From Paenalcaligenes suwonensis (GTDB lineage: Bacteria; Pseudomonadota; Gammaproteobacteria; Burkholderiales; Burkholderiaceae_B): a DNA stretch of 64,000 nt. The DNA is taken from the NCBI RefSeq assembly GCF_011290505.1, contig NZ_JAANPV010000002.1, positions 1 through 64,000 on the forward strand. The letters are read 5' to 3'. A program made the translations under genes and the position numbers. Numbering within the stretch: position 1 is the stretch's first letter; every line of letters begins with the position of its first letter. Below, piece after piece: positions 18,130-28,874 of this stretch. The notes beneath the pieces were generated by a model. It saw only the letters and a list, made by a program, of their open reading frames with translations, was not told the DNA's origin and searched no databases.

Positions 18130-18145
18130 CTGTGTATTCATTCAG
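18130..18145. promoter_or_regulatory. LexA-box-like palindrome before ruvB
   Basis: CTGTGTATTCATTCAG matches the CTGT-N8-ACAG LexA consensus at seven of eight outer positions (TCAG instead of ACAG). It ends 10 bases before the ruvB start codon. ruvB is an SOS gene in many proteobacteria, so a LexA operator is plausible. It is inferred from sequence only. Confidence 0.5.
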
Positions 18146-18155
18146 TGAAACTGCT

Positions 18156-19226
18156 ATGGCTATTTATTCAGACTCTCTTCGCAGCGAATCATCCCCCGCA
18201 CCCCGTATGGTTGAGGCTACAGCACAGTCTCCCAACGAAGAATCTATTGAGCGTGCGTTACGCCCAAAAACGCTGCATGACTATGTAGGTCAGCAGCGTG
18301 TACGCGATCAACTCGAAATTTTTATTGCGGCGGCTCGCGGACGCCAAGAGGCACTGGATCACGTTCTATTATTTGGCCCACCAGGCTTGGGTAAAACCAC
18401 CTTGGCACACATCGTGGCCCAAGAAATGGGGGTACGCCTGCACCAAACTTCTGGCCCCGTGCTAGAAAAACCCGGCGACTTAGCCGCGCTACTCACGAAT
18501 CTGGATAAAAACGACGTATTGTTTATTGATGAAATCCATAGGCTGTCGCCCGTAGTAGAAGAAATTCTCTACCCCGCCATGGAAGACTATCAAATAGACA
18601 TCATGATTGGTGATGGTCCCGCTGCACGCAGTGTCAAAATCGACTTACAGCCCTTCACCTTGGTAGGTGCTACCACCCGTGCCGGTATGCTGACCAACCC
18701 CCTGCGCGACCGTTTCGGTATTGTGTCTAGACTAGAGTTCTACAACACGGCCGACTTACAACACATTGTAGAACGCAGTGCCCGCCTACTTAACGTGGAA
18801 TGCGTAGAAGACGGCGCTCAAGAAATCGCCCGTCGCTCACGTGGCACGCCACGCATTGCTAACCGCTTGCTGCGGCGTGTACGCGATTATGCCGATGTAA
18901 AAGCCAACGGCACCATCTGCTCACAAACCGCCAGCAATGCCTTGGCGCTACTTGAAGTAGACCCCTCTGGGCTAGACCTCATGGACCGCAAATTATTAGA
19001 AGCGATTATTCATCGTTTTGATGGTGGCCCCGTAGGGGTAGACAGCTTGGCCGCCGCTATAGGTGAAGAACGCGACACCATTGAAGATGTCATCGAGCCT
19101 TACCTGATTCAACACGGTTTTATGCAACGCACCCCGCGCGGACGTACCGCCACACGCATGGCATGGACACACCTAGGCCTTACCCCTAGCGCCAATGCCG
19201 TAGGCAGTGGTGCCTTATTCGACTGA
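18156..19226 (+). CDS. ruvB: Holliday junction branch migration helicase RuvB
   Basis: A 356-residue AAA+ motor that drives Holliday junction branch migration with RuvA. Motifs: [11 protein letters not shown] at about 37-47, Walker [10 protein letters not shown] (about 75-83), Walker [10 protein letters not shown], sensor G-A-T-T-R-A-G, arginine finger region P-L-R-D-R-F-G-I, and the C-terminal winged helix with Q-R-T-P-R-G-R. Start 18156 is chosen as the family-like M-A-I; an upstream in-frame extension would run through the LexA-like box. The last 12 bases overlap recQ on the opposite strand. Confidence 0.96.
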   Translation: MAIYSDSLRSESSPAPRMVEATAQSPNEESIERALRPKTLHDYVGQQRVRDQLEIFIAAARGRQEALDHVLLFGPPGLGKTTLAHIVAQEMGVRLHQTSGPVLEKPGDLAALLTNLDKNDVLFIDEIHRLSPVVEEILYPAMEDYQIDIMIGDGPAARSVKIDLQPFTLVGATTRAGMLTNPLRDRFGIVSRLEFYNTADLQHIVERSARLLNVECVEDGAQEIARRSRGTPRIANRLLRRVRDYADVKANGTICSQTASNALALLEVDPSGLDLMDRKLLEAIIHRFDGGPVGVDSLAAAIGEERDTIEDVIEPYLIQHGFMQRTPRGRTATRMAWTHLGLTPSANAVGSGALFD

Positions 19227-21038
19227 CGATGCCGCCACGTTAGCCACACAAGCTAGCAAATCATCACCGTAGGCTTTCAGCTTACGCACCCCTATACCCG
19301 AGATGCAGCGCAGATCGTCTAGATCCTGCGGCTGCTCAATGGCAATTTGGCGCAAGGTTGCGTCATTAAAAATAATAAATGCGGGCACTTCGTGTTCTTT
19401 TGCCACGGCAGAGCGCCATTCGCGCAATGCTTGGAACAACGGCTGTGCCTCTGGTGGTACCTGAGTTACAGCTTTAGAGCTACGTGTAGACTTGCTGGCA
19501 ATAGTGGTTTCACGCCTGAACATCAGTTGCTGCTCGCCTTTTAGCACCGGCCGTGCTTTTTCCGTTAGGCCCAAGGTGCCATAACCTTGGGTATCTACCG
19601 CCAGCACATTCAAGGCCAACAACTGACGCAACACACTGCGCCACCCTTGATCATTAATTGCTACGCCTACGCCAAATACACTTAAACTTTGGTGGCCGTA
19701 TTCTTTGACCCTATCGGTTTCTTTGCCACGCAAAATATCAATTAAATGGCCAGCACCAAAGCGTTGCCCACGTTCGCGCCATAACCTATACACGGCTGAT
19801 AGCAGCTTTTGCGCCGCCACCGTACCATCCCACGATTCAGGCGGTGTCATGCAGGTATCGCAGTTTTGGCAGTTGTGAATGCTTTCACCAAAATAGGCCA
19901 ACAACGACTGACGCCTACAACTTACGGTTTCACACAGCCCTAGCATGGAGTCCAACTGACGCCCTTGCGTACGTCTGTGATTTTCTTCGGCTTGCGAATC
20001 ACTAATCATGCGGTGCAACTGCACCACGTCTTGCAGCCCATAGGCTAACCACGCGGTAGCCGGTTCGCCATCTCGCCCTGCTCGCCCCGTTTCTTGGTAA
20101 TAGCCTTCAATAGATTTAGGTAAATCTATGTGCGCTACAAAACGCACATCGGGCTTATTCACCCCCATACCAAAAGCAATGGTGGCTACCATCACCACGC
20201 CCTCTTCTCGTAGAAAGCGGGACTGATTCTGCGCGCGCACCTCAGCACTTAACCCGGCGTGATACGGTAAGGCATTCACGCCCTCTCGCACCAAGTAAGC
20301 TGCGGTATCTTCTACCCGCGCACGAGACAAACAATACACAATCCCGCTGTCGCCTTCATGTTCGTCACGTATTAGCGCCATCAGTTGGCGTCGCACATCG
20401 TTTTTCTCTACGATACGGTAACAGATATTAGGGCGGTCAAAGCTGGAGACAAACTGCTCAGCATGGTGCAGCGATAAGCGTTCGGCAATTTCATGGCGCG
20501 TTTCGGCGGTAGCTGTTGCCGTTAACGCAATACGCGGCACATCGGGCCAGCGCTCCACCAAATACGACAGCTTTAAATATTCGGGTCTGAAATCATGGCC
20601 CCACTGCGATACACAGTGCGCTTCGTCTATAGCAAACAAAGCAATACGACCACGCGCTAACAAATCCAAGCAGCGGTCGGTCATCAGTCGCTCTGGCGCC
20701 ACATATAGCAAGTCTAGTTCGCCAGCCAAAAAGGCACGCTCAACCTCGCGGGTTTGTGACCATTCTTGCGTGGAATTCAGATAGGCAGCACGTACCCCTA
20801 GCTCGGTTAACGCATCTACCTGATCTTGCATCAAGGCAATTAACGGGGAAATGACGATACCTGTGCCGGGACGAATTAACGCGGGAATTTGGTAGCACAA
20901 CGACTTACCACCGCCAGTAGGCATCAGCACTAGCGCATCGCCGCCGCTCACGACTTGTTCAATAATCGCGCGCTGGTCTCCCCTGAAGGCATCATAGCCA
21001 AACACATTTTGCAGGGTTTCCAGAGCGGGATCAGACAT
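19215..21038 (-). CDS. recQ: ATP-dependent DNA helicase RecQ
   Basis: A 607-residue 3'-5' DNA helicase in recombination and replication-fork repair. Visible: F-R-G-D-Q-R motif 0, Walker A P-T-G-G-G-K-S (about 42-48), DEAH box [13 protein letters not shown], motif [12 protein letters not shown], the RQC zinc cluster (C-R-R-Q ... C-Q-N-C-D-T-C near residues 375-398) and a C-terminal HRDC domain (about 528-600). Length matches E. coli RecQ (609). The ClC gene lies 94 bases upstream on the same strand. Its end overlaps ruvB by 12 bases, convergent. Confidence 0.96.
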   Translation of the reverse strand: MSDPALETLQNVFGYDAFRGDQRAIIEQVVSGGDALVLMPTGGGKSLCYQIPALIRPGTGIVISPLIALMQDQVDALTELGVRAAYLNSTQEWSQTREVERAFLAGELDLLYVAPERLMTDRCLDLLARGRIALFAIDEAHCVSQWGHDFRPEYLKLSYLVERWPDVPRIALTATATAETRHEIAERLSLHHAEQFVSSFDRPNICYRIVEKNDVRRQLMALIRDEHEGDSGIVYCLSRARVEDTAAYLVREGVNALPYHAGLSAEVRAQNQSRFLREEGVVMVATIAFGMGVNKPDVRFVAHIDLPKSIEGYYQETGRAGRDGEPATAWLAYGLQDVVQLHRMISDSQAEENHRRTQGRQLDSMLGLCETVSCRRQSLLAYFGESIHNCQNCDTCMTPPESWDGTVAAQKLLSAVYRLWRERGQRFGAGHLIDILRGKETDRVKEYGHQSLSVFGVGVAINDQGWRSVLRQLLALNVLAVDTQGYGTLGLTEKARPVLKGEQQLMFRRETTIASKSTRSSKAVTQVPPEAQPLFQALREWRSAVAKEHEVPAFIIFNDATLRQIAIEQPQDLDDLRCISGIGVRKLKAYGDDLLACVANVAASSVE

Positions 21039-21132
21039 GAAGAACTTTAATCAAAACAAGGAAGAAGCGCGCGCTAGAAGTGGCAGCGCTTTTACTACAG
21101 CCAATAGACTGTACCAGAAAACCCTAGGCCAC

Positions 21133-22917
21133 TCACGCTTTGGTGCTGTTAAAAACCGCTGTGACTTCTGCCCCATCCAAGGAGCGTTTGATCGCCGTAT
21201 ATTTTTCCAATAGCGCCGATTTATACACCACACCCAGTAAGCGAGGCTCTGCCTCTTCACTGACCACCGGCAAACGTTCACCACTGAAATTCACGAAATA
21301 ATCTTGGGCCTCGTCCAAACTTAGGCTAGGCGTTAAGGTTTTCACAAAATCGGGACGCAACACATCGGCCAAACACAAATTATCCGTATCCGAGTGGTGT
21401 AAGAGCAAACGGGTTAAATCTTGTTGGGCTACCACCCCTTGGAAAACGTTATTGGCATTCACCACATACACATACTTCACGGGGTAGTCCAAAAACATCT
21501 GTAAGGCATCGGCAATTTTGGCGTCATCGTGCAGCACTGTTTCTGCTGGCCGCACTAGCTCGTTTAACTGCGTATGTCTAAGCGTACTGCGCAAACGTTC
21601 GTTTTGCTCACGCACCAGCACCACATCGTACATAGCGACTTCCGCCAGCAACCTGGCCACAAAATACGCCACTACTGTCGCGATAATCAGCGGCAACACC
21701 AACGCATAGCTCAGCGTCATTTCAAACAGCATCAATATTGCCATCAGCGGCGCACTGGTAGCCGCCCCCAAAAATGCCCCCATCCCCACCAGCGTAAACA
21801 AATGCAGGGGAATAGATAAACCGGGTACCACTGACAACAACAATTGTCCGCACAAGGTACCAAAGGCGGCCCCCACAAAGAGCGCCGGCGTAAACACCCC
21901 ACCTATAGCCCCAGAACCTACTGTTAACGCTGTGGCTAACACTTTGGCAAACAGCATGCCTACTACCATGTACCATGCCCACGGTTCATGCAGTAACGCA
22001 GTCACTACACTGTAGCCATTGCCCGCCACATCTGGAATAGCGATGAGCAACAGCCCTAATAACAACCCACCCACCGCTAAGCGCAAATACAGCGGAATAC
22101 CTGTACGGGCAAACCGGTCTTTAAACAAGGTCATCAGCTTTAGAAAACCCGGTGCCGCAACCCCTACCAACACGCCCAGCAGCACAAACACCCAGATATC
22201 AATGCCGACTACACTTTGCACATCAGGCATTTCGTATAAGGGTTGGTAAATACCCAAAATACGCATGGTGAGGTTTGCTACAGCTGCCGCCACCAACAAC
22301 GGGCCTAAGCTTTGAATATTCAACGTACCTAATACGATTTCGGCCACAAACACGGCGCCTGCCAAGGGGGTACCATAAGCGGCACTAACACCCGCCGCTC
22401 CACCACACGCTACCAACAACCGCAAATGCGTCGCCCCCACCTGTAGCAATCGTCCCAACATAGACGCCACTAACGACGCCAAGTGGATCATGGCCCCTTC
22501 CCTACCTATAGAGCCACCCGTAGCCACCGTAAACAACGACGATAAGGTGCGCAGCAAACCTTGGCGAATAGACAAACGCCCATCGCCCAAGGTGACCGCT
22601 TCCATGTAATCTTCGGCCATGGCGCTTTTTCGTCGTTTCGCCAACCACAGCAAAATACCAGCCACTAACCCACCTATAGTAGGCAGCAGCAAACGCCACC
22701 ACCACGATAGGTCGTGCATGACATCCGAAATTTCGCCGGATTGCCCTGTGAGTAAATGTTGAACCAAGAACATGGCTTCATGAAAAAGCCAAATAGATAA
22801 GGCTCCAGCGATGCCCATTAGCACCGCCCAACCTAGTACCCACAACATAGAAGAAGCTTGCCCCAGCTTTTGTCGGGTAGACATCAGCACAGAAGACGAG
22901 CGTGGGTTTTCCTGCAC
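21133..22917 (-). CDS. ClcB-like voltage-gated chloride channel/antiporter with CBS domains
   Basis: A 594-residue ClC-family membrane protein (about 10-12 hydrophobic helices, residues 25-440) followed by a C-terminal cytoplasmic CBS pair (about 465-580). Selectivity-filter regions: G-D-G-R-L-S in place of GSGIP, G-R-E-G-A with the gating glutamate, and G-G-V-F-T-P. At the internal proton-path position the E-E pair of ClcA appears as E-I, as I recall for ClcB-like proteins, so it may be a channel rather than an antiporter. Translation probably starts at GTG 22917 with AGAGG upstream inside the end of the cydB-like gene, only 2 bases from its stop, so the two are coupled. An ATG at 22884 is the alternative. 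Confidence 0.88.
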   Translation of the reverse strand: MQENPRSSSVLMSTRQKLGQASSMLWVLGWAVLMGIAGALSIWLFHEAMFLVQHLLTGQSGEISDVMHDLSWWWRLLLPTIGGLVAGILLWLAKRRKSAMAEDYMEAVTLGDGRLSIRQGLLRTLSSLFTVATGGSIGREGAMIHLASLVASMLGRLLQVGATHLRLLVACGGAAGVSAAYGTPLAGAVFVAEIVLGTLNIQSLGPLLVAAAVANLTMRILGIYQPLYEMPDVQSVVGIDIWVFVLLGVLVGVAAPGFLKLMTLFKDRFARTGIPLYLRLAVGGLLLGLLLIAIPDVAGNGYSVVTALLHEPWAWYMVVGMLFAKVLATALTVGSGAIGGVFTPALFVGAAFGTLCGQLLLSVVPGLSIPLHLFTLVGMGAFLGAATSAPLMAILMLFEMTLSYALVLPLIIATVVAYFVARLLAEVAMYDVVLVREQNERLRSTLRHTQLNELVRPAETVLHDDAKIADALQMFLDYPVKYVYVVNANNVFQGVVAQQDLTRLLLHHSDTDNLCLADVLRPDFVKTLTPSLSLDEAQDYFVNFSGERLPVVSEEAEPRLLGVVYKSALLEKYTAIKRSLDGAEVTAVFNSTKA

Positions 22918-22919
22918 TG

Positions 22920-23969
22920 TTAGCCTCTGAACTCGGGTGGCTGAGGAGGCTTAGATAAGCCAAACATGCCCTTATATACCCAAATATTAAACAGCAACAT
23001 AATAGGAATGATCAGCACTGCCACCCCTCCTACTATCTGCAATACAGGTAATGACGCTGCGCCATCCCAAATGGTGATTTCATCTAAGACCAAGAAGGGG
23101 AAGAAGCTAAATGCCAAGCCCGACATCACCGCCACAAAGACAATCAAGGTCAGCATAAAAGGGAGTGCGGTGGTTCGGTAGCTACTATTGATCATGCGCT
23201 GCAAACACATTTCTAGTGAAATAAAGCACAGCAACAATGCCCCCCATAGCACTAACACGACGACACGCTGTAGGCCTTCGCTCCATTTCAACAACACGCC
23301 TGGGTTAGCCAACGCTAACACCACTGATGCCGCAATAGCCCCCGATGCAAACCAACGTACGGTCACACTGCCCCAACGTACCGCCCTTGCGCGCAGCTCG
23401 CCTGCTTCACGCATAATCAACCAACTGGCTCCTAGCAACGCATACGCCGCAACAGAGCACAGCCCCATGAAAATACTGAACCAGAAGTAACCTGCTCCGG
23501 TGTTAAAGCTCACCACTACTTTAGCCAGCAACACACCGTGTACAAACGCGGTAATCACCGAGCCCACACCGAACGCTACCTGCCACTTGGCTTGTAACTC
23601 GGCTGGGGCACGCAAACGCATCTCAAAGCTGACTGAGCGCAACAACACCCCTAAGGCCAAGCCACACAACGGCAAGTACAAACTGCCCATCACGGCTTCC
23701 CACGCGTGGGGAAAGGCACAAAAGAACAGCACCATGCCTAAGAACAACCAATACTCATTGGCATCCCGCCATGGGCTAAGCAACGACAACATACGTGGGC
23801 GCAGCGCAGCCGGCGCAATAAGTGACAGGCTGCCTACCCCAATATCAAAGCCGTCCAAAATGGTGCCGGCAAGCACCACAATAAAGAACAGCCCCAAAAA
23901 GACTAAAGGCATCCAGAACACGGGATCGGTGATAGCAAGCCCCATCGCATTGGCTAAGACTTCGATCAT
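22920..23969 (-). CDS. CydB-like (cytochrome bd subunit II) protein
   Basis: A 349-residue membrane protein homologous to subunit II of cytochrome bd oxidase, with about eight or nine hydrophobic helices. Conserved points: D-G-F-D-I-G-V-G (residues 39-46), W-R-D-A-N-E-Y-W-L-F (E. coli: W-D-G-N-Q-V-W-L), F-x-F-F-P-F and T-I-W-D-G-A-A-S (E. coli: T-M-W-D-A-T-S-S), and a final W-V-Y-K-G-M-F-G. In bd oxidases subunit II scaffolds subunit I. Here subunit I (the next gene) lacks recognised heme ligands, so enzymatic function is doubtful. Its ATG overlaps the subunit I stop by 4 bases and its stop is 2 bases from the ClC gene. Confidence 0.85.
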   Translation of the reverse strand: MIEVLANAMGLAITDPVFWMPLVFLGLFFIVVLAGTILDGFDIGVGSLSLIAPAALRPRMLSLLSPWRDANEYWLFLGMVLFFCAFPHAWEAVMGSLYLPLCGLALGVLLRSVSFEMRLRAPAELQAKWQVAFGVGSVITAFVHGVLLAKVVVSFNTGAGYFWFSIFMGLCSVAAYALLGASWLIMREAGELRARAVRWGSVTVRWFASGAIAASVVLALANPGVLLKWSEGLQRVVVLVLWGALLLCFISLEMCLQRMINSSYRTTALPFMLTLIVFVAVMSGLAFSFFPFLVLDEITIWDGAASLPVLQIVGGVAVLIIPIMLLFNIWVYKGMFGLSKPPQPPEFRG

Positions 23970-25303
23970 GCACGTCCCCTTCTACGAGCCACTGGTACCA
24001 CACCGTACCTAACGATGTAGCGCACCAACATGAAAAACCCTACCAGACAAAACCCGTACACAACGGCGTAGCTCACCAACGATGCTAAGGCTGACTCAAA
24101 AGGCACATCAGAAAACACGTCTGTGTATTTCACGGTGCCATTGACCATATACGGCAAAGCCCCCGCAAAGTGATACAGCAAGCCCACGATTAACAGCAGC
24201 CACCCAGCCGCCCCCATCGCGATCAACACGCGACGCCAGCCTGTGGATAAAGATGAAGGGTCATAATGCAGTGGACGCACACGCCAGCATGTCACGATGG
24301 TCACCAGCAAAATTACCAGCCCCAACAGCAACGCTATTCTAAAACTGAAAAACACCAGCGCTACGGGGGGTAACAGGTCTTGCCCTGCCAAGCCCAAATA
24401 CTCACCGGTTTCTGATTGTGGAATCCACATAGCCCCTAGACCATGCCATCCATAGCTATACAGGTTACCTAGCTCTGCGCCTGCCGGGTACGCAATAAAC
24501 GGCCAGAACACAGCAGCATCAGGTTGCCAACGAGCCATCGTGGCTAAGGCTTTTAAGGGTTCGTACTGCACCACCATTTGCCCATAGCCCCAGACAGTTG
24601 CCCCGAGCAGCACTGTGCTTAGCAACAACACCCACAGCACTAATCTGAAGGCGCGACGTTCGCTTTCATCGGCTGGCCTACGCAGGCTTTTTGCAGCCGT
24701 AACAGCCATAACAAAGCAACATGCCACCACCATGCTTAACAGCAAAAACAACGCTAACTGCCATACAAAAGCGGAACCCGTTAGCAGTTCATACCAATCA
24801 GTGACCACATACCCTTTGTCTTGCCATGTCACCCCTACTGGCGCTTGCATCCATGAAGACAAAGCGATCAGCACACTGACTGTTAGCGTGCTGCCTACCG
24901 CCACAGCACCCACAATGATGGTATGCAACCAATGCGGCAACGACCTGTAAGCAAACAGCATCAAGCCTAAGAAGCCACTTTTAAACAGCAGCGTTACTGC
25001 CAATGCTAAGGCAATTAATGGTCCTGAGACCTCGCTAGTACGGCTACTAAAACCCGGCCATAAGCTACCTAGCTGTATCAGCATGGGTAAGCTTGAGGCA
25101 AAGCCAAGCACCACGGTTAACGCAAACACCCGTACCCAAAAGCGGTAACTGGCCAGCCAGACCGAATGCAGGCCTGATAACGTACGTAACCTAAATATCA
25201 GCAACAGCCACGCTAGCCCTAGCTCCATAGCAAAGAAAATTGCCATAAAACTCAGACTGCTAAAAAACTGCAACTGTGATAACCAAAGGGCAGAATGCGT
25301 CAT
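23966..25303 (-). CDS. Divergent CydA-like protein lacking known heme ligands
   Basis: A 445-residue membrane protein that aligns along most of its length with CydA (for example L-S-x-L-Q-F at 8-13, F-W-V-R-V-F at 55-60, S-S-W-M-Q-A-P-V-G at 149-157, S-F-R-I at 320-323, A-G-W at 366-368). Compared with the E. coli sequence as I recall it, the heme ligand His19 corresponds to Met20, the acidic Glu99/Glu107 pair to Ala100/Lys108, His186 to a helix around 175-200 without any His, Met393 to Ala324, and G-R-Q-P-W to G-L-L-Y-H (374-378). The Q-loop Glu of K-L-A-A-I-E is also lost. It may be non-oxidase. It is the first gene of the cydA-like, cydB-like, ClC operon. Confidence 0.8.
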   Translation of the reverse strand: MTHSALWLSQLQFFSSLSFMAIFFAMELGLAWLLLIFRLRTLSGLHSVWLASYRFWVRVFALTVVLGFASSLPMLIQLGSLWPGFSSRTSEVSGPLIALALAVTLLFKSGFLGLMLFAYRSLPHWLHTIIVGAVAVGSTLTVSVLIALSSWMQAPVGVTWQDKGYVVTDWYELLTGSAFVWQLALFLLLSMVVACCFVMAVTAAKSLRRPADESERRAFRLVLWVLLLSTVLLGATVWGYGQMVVQYEPLKALATMARWQPDAAVFWPFIAYPAGAELGNLYSYGWHGLGAMWIPQSETGEYLGLAGQDLLPPVALVFFSFRIALLLGLVILLVTIVTCWRVRPLHYDPSSLSTGWRRVLIAMGAAGWLLLIVGLLYHFAGALPYMVNGTVKYTDVFSDVPFESALASLVSYAVVYGFCLVGFFMLVRYIVRYGVVPVARRRGRA

Positions 25304-25415
25304 AATGTCAGCTAGTTTAGAACGTGTTTATGAATTGTGCTGATGAAAAGCGCATGATGTGGACAGAACATGGCAAAATGGGTGATTACCCGATTATTTT
25401 CTTTGTATTTTACGT

Positions 25416-27173
25416 ATGACCACTGAATCTACAACGGCTCCTGTTTCGAATTTCCTACGCTCCATTATCGACCAAGATCTGAAGGCTCAGCGTCATGCGT
25501 CCAAACGCTGGGGCGGAAAACCAGGCCCTGCGCAGGTGCACGCTACTGCAGACGTAGACCCTGCCCGCATCCGCACTCGTTTCCCCCCCGAACCCAACGG
25601 CTACTTGCACATTGGTCACGCCAAAAGCATTTGCCTGAACTTCGGTTTGGCTCGCGACTATTTAGGCGCCTGCCATTTGCGTTTTGACGACACCAACCCT
25701 GAAAAAGAAGAACAGGAATACGTAGACGCCATTATTGATATGGTGCACTGGTTAGGCTTCGATTGGAAATTCCAAAATGAAACTAACTTGTACTTTGCCA
25801 GCGATTACTTTGAAGACATGTACGCCTTTGCCGAAGCCTTGATCCAAGGTGGCTTTGCATACGTAGATGAACAAAGCCCTGAGCAAATGCGTGAAACACG
25901 CGGCACATTAACCTCGCCAGGCACTAATTCGCCATGGCGTGATCGCCCAGCCGACGAATCGCTGACCCTGCTGCGCGAAATGCGTGATGGTAAACATCCC
26001 GATGGCAGCATGGCATTGCGTGCAAAAATTGATATGGCATCGCCCAACATCAACTTGCGCGACCCTGTGATGTACCGTATTCGCCATGCTGAACACCACC
26101 GCACTGGCGACAAATGGTGCATTTACCCTATGTACAGCTGGGCTCACCCCGTAGAAGACGCGCTGGAACAAATCACGCACAGTATCTGTACGCTTGAGTT
26201 TGAAGATCAACGCCCTTTCTATAACTGGACACTAGAGCGTCTGCGTGACTTAGGCTTTTTGGCCGACCCACTGCCTCAACAGTACGAATTTGCACGCTTA
26301 TACCTAAGCTATGTGGTCACCAGCAAACGCAAATTGCGTCAGTTGGTCGTAGAAAACCATGTAAACGGTTGGGACGACCCACGCATGCCCACCTTGGCAG
26401 GTTTGCGTCGCCGTGGTTACACCCCTGAATCCATTCGCCTTTTCTGCGAACGCATTGGTGTGTCCAAAGCTGACTCCCGCATTGACTACAGCATTCTGGA
26501 ACAAGCTCTGCGTGACGATCTAGACCCTAAAGCACCACGTAGCGTGGCTGTACTGGATCCTATCAAACTGATCATCACCAATTACCCAGAAGGTCAAAGC
26601 GAAGAGTGCACGGCACCCGCGCACCCTAAAGACCCAGATGCTGGCCAACGTACCTTCCCACTGACGCGTGAGTTGTGGATTGAACGCGATGACTTCCGCA
26701 TCGAACCTGAGAAAAAATACTTCCGTCTGTACCCCGGCAACACCGTGCGCCTGAAATACGGCTACGTTGTTACCTGCACAGGTTACAAACAAGACGACCA
26801 AGGTAACGTCACTGAAGTGTATGTGGAATACCTGCCAGACACGAAAAGCGGTACCCCTGGTGCTGACTCGGTAAAAGTAAAAGGCAACATCACTTGGATT
26901 AGCGTAGAACACGCTATTCCTGCCACCGTACGCTTGTACGACCGTTTGTTCAGCGATCCACACCCAGATACTGGCGACAAAGACTTCCTGGCACTGTTGA
27001 ACCCTAACTCACTGACTACCGTAGAAGCATGGGTAGAACCCGGCTTGGTGGCAGAACCCGGTGCAAACTGGCAGTTTGAGCGCTTGGGCTACTTTATCGC
27101 CGACCGTGAAGAATCCACGCCAGAAAAACCTGTACTGAACCGTACAGCAACCTTGCGTGATACATGGGTATAA
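25416..27173 (+). CDS. glnS: Glutaminyl-tRNA synthetase
   Basis: A 585-residue class I aminoacyl-tRNA synthetase charging tRNA-Gln. Motifs: [16 protein letters not shown] (residues 49-64, HIGH box), the tRNA acceptor-end region with R-F-D-D-T-N-P, and the KMSKS-equivalent V-V-T-S-K-R-K-L (about residue 305). C-terminal beta-barrel anticodon-binding domains occupy residues 350-570. An N-terminal extension of about 45 residues compared with E. coli is common in Betaproteobacteria. It is transcribed divergently from the bd-like operon across 112 bases and is followed by minC after 2 bases. Confidence 0.97.
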   Translation: MTTESTTAPVSNFLRSIIDQDLKAQRHASKRWGGKPGPAQVHATADVDPARIRTRFPPEPNGYLHIGHAKSICLNFGLARDYLGACHLRFDDTNPEKEEQEYVDAIIDMVHWLGFDWKFQNETNLYFASDYFEDMYAFAEALIQGGFAYVDEQSPEQMRETRGTLTSPGTNSPWRDRPADESLTLLREMRDGKHPDGSMALRAKIDMASPNINLRDPVMYRIRHAEHHRTGDKWCIYPMYSWAHPVEDALEQITHSICTLEFEDQRPFYNWTLERLRDLGFLADPLPQQYEFARLYLSYVVTSKRKLRQLVVENHVNGWDDPRMPTLAGLRRRGYTPESIRLFCERIGVSKADSRIDYSILEQALRDDLDPKAPRSVAVLDPIKLIITNYPEGQSEECTAPAHPKDPDAGQRTFPLTRELWIERDDFRIEPEKKYFRLYPGNTVRLKYGYVVTCTGYKQDDQGNVTEVYVEYLPDTKSGTPGADSVKVKGNITWISVEHAIPATVRLYDRLFSDPHPDTGDKDFLALLNPNSLTTVEAWVEPGLVAEPGANWQFERLGYFIADREESTPEKPVLNRTATLRDTWV

Positions 27174-27175
27174 GC

Positions 27176-27955
27176 ATGTCAGGAACTCGTAAAGGTCCAC
27201 AGGCGCTAGACTTCAAAAGCGCCACCCTGTACACCGTACGCTTGGTGTTGCACAGCAGTGAGTTAGACGAGCTGCTGTCTGCCTTGGCACAACGCATGCA
27301 CGACGCTGGCTCTTTTTTCGAAAATGAGCCAGTAGTGGTAGACGCCAGCCAGTTGGATGACGACACCACCTTAGACTGGGCGGCGTTACTCGCAGCCCTG
27401 AACACCCACAAGCTAAACGCAGTAGGCGTGGTGGCTAATGGCGCATTGCTACAAGCAGCCACTGCTGCGGGCTTACATGAGGTAGATCTCTCTAACGCCC
27501 CTACGCGCCCTACCGCCAGCCCCAACGTGCCAGAAGCAGAGGTTCCTACCCTGTCTACAGCACAAGAACAAAACACCGCAACACCTGCCGAAGTTGCCCC
27601 CGAGGTTATTACCCAAATCGCGCCAGCCGCCATGGTCATCAATAGACAATTGCGTTCTGGTCAGCGTGTCTATGCACGCGATACCGATTTAGTAGTGATC
27701 GGTGTGGTAGGTCAAGGTGCTGAGGTGATCGCTGATGGTAACATTCACGTGTATGGGCCCTTGCGCGGCAAGGCGATGGCTGGTGCTCGTGGCGATACCA
27801 ATGCGCGTATTTTTACGACCGAACTGGATCCAGAACTCATCGCCATTGCGGGTGTGTACCGTATAGTAGATGAGCCTCTGGAAAAACCGCTGCACAAGCA
27901 ACCCGCTGTGATCCAGTTAGAAGGTGAGAATCTCAGTATTCATTTACTTTCTTAA
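27176..27955 (+). CDS. minC: Septum site-determining protein MinC
   Basis: A 259-residue inhibitor of FtsZ ring assembly, recruited to the poles by MinD. The N-terminal domain (about 1-105) binds FtsZ; a Pro/Ala/Thr-rich linker (about 105-150) joins the C-terminal beta-helix (about 160-259) with [11 protein letters not shown]-like turns and the conserved [19 protein letters not shown] 27176 (two bases after the glnS stop) is chosen; another ATG at 27164 lies inside glnS. minD follows after 102 bases and minE after that. Confidence 0.94.
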   Translation: MSGTRKGPQALDFKSATLYTVRLVLHSSELDELLSALAQRMHDAGSFFENEPVVVDASQLDDDTTLDWAALLAALNTHKLNAVGVVANGALLQAATAAGLHEVDLSNAPTRPTASPNVPEAEVPTLSTAQEQNTATPAEVAPEVITQIAPAAMVINRQLRSGQRVYARDTDLVVIGVVGQGAEVIADGNIHVYGPLRGKAMAGARGDTNARIFTTELDPELIAIAGVYRIVDEPLEKPLHKQPAVIQLEGENLSIHLLS

Positions 27956-28009
27956 CAGATGATTACAAACGAAGTCTGCCAAGCAGTTACACTTGCCAGA
28001 TGCGTCCCG

Positions 28010-28024
28010 TACGGCCTAGCCGTA
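28010..28024. other. Short hairpin between minC and minD
   Basis: TACGGC and GCCGTA form a perfect 6-bp stem around CTA, 34 bases before the minD start. There is no T run, so it is not a terminator. It may affect minD translation or mRNA stability. The rest of the 102-base gap contains a GAGGA at 28042-28046 as the ribosome binding site. Confidence 0.4.
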
Positions 28025-28057
28025 TAACCGATCAAAAACCTGAGGAATAGCTCTATC

Positions 28058-28873
28058 ATGACGCGAATTGTTGTGGTGACATCCGGTAAAGGTGGTGTAG
28101 GTAAAACCACCACTAGCGCCAGTTTTGCTTCCGGCCTTGCCATGCGCGGCCACAAAACCGTAGTAATCGACTTTGACGTAGGCTTGCGTAACCTGGATCT
28201 CATCATGGGTTGCGAACGTCGTGTAGTCTACGATTTTGTTAATGTCATCCAGGGTGAAGCCACGCTGCACCAAGCCCTGATTCGCGATAAACAGCTTGAA
28301 AACCTGTATATCCTGCCTGCGTCACAAACGCGTGACAAAGATGCGCTAAGCAAGGATACCGTTCGCAAGGTACTGGATGATCTGAAAGCCATGGACTTTG
28401 AGTTCATTGTCTGCGACTCGCCTGCTGGGATTGAAACAGGTGCGTTGATGGCCTCCTACTTTGCAGACGATGCATTGGTGGTCACCAACCCTGAAGTATC
28501 CTCTGTTCGCGACTCTGACCGTATGCTGGGTATTTTGTCTGCCAAGTCTCTGCGTGCAGAAACCGCCCAATCACCCATTAAAGAGCACTTGCTCATCACA
28601 CGTTACAACCCTAAACGTGTGCTAGATGGTGAAATGCTTTCCCTTAAAGATGTGGAAGACATTTTGCGCATCAAACTCATTGGTGTGATTCCAGAATCCG
28701 AAGAAGTCTTGCAAGCCTCCAACCAAGGTGTGCCCGTGATCCACGATCGCGGCTGCGATGCAGCAGCAGCGTATCAAGATGTGGTTGATCGTTTTTTAGG
28801 TGACGAAAAACCCCTGCGTTTTGTTGATTACGAGAAACCGGGCCTGTTTAAACGCCTTTTCGGAGGAAAGTAA
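28058..28873 (+). CDS. minD: Septum site-determining ATPase MinD
   Basis: A 271-residue ParA/MinD-type ATPase that binds the membrane when ATP-loaded and carries MinC. The deviant Walker A is G-K-G-G-V-G-K-T-T (about 10-18), followed by [14 protein letters not shown] and Walker B C-D-S-P-A-G-I-E. The C-terminal amphipathic membrane-targeting helix [10 protein letters not shown] is intact. minE starts one base after the stop, so the ATPase and its activator are coupled. Confidence 0.97.
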   Translation: MTRIVVVTSGKGGVGKTTTSASFASGLAMRGHKTVVIDFDVGLRNLDLIMGCERRVVYDFVNVIQGEATLHQALIRDKQLENLYILPASQTRDKDALSKDTVRKVLDDLKAMDFEFIVCDSPAGIETGALMASYFADDALVVTNPEVSSVRDSDRMLGILSAKSLRAETAQSPIKEHLLITRYNPKRVLDGEMLSLKDVEDILRIKLIGVIPESEEVLQASNQGVPVIHDRGCDAAAAYQDVVDRFLGDEKPLRFVDYEKPGLFKRLFGGK

Positions 28874-28874
28874 T

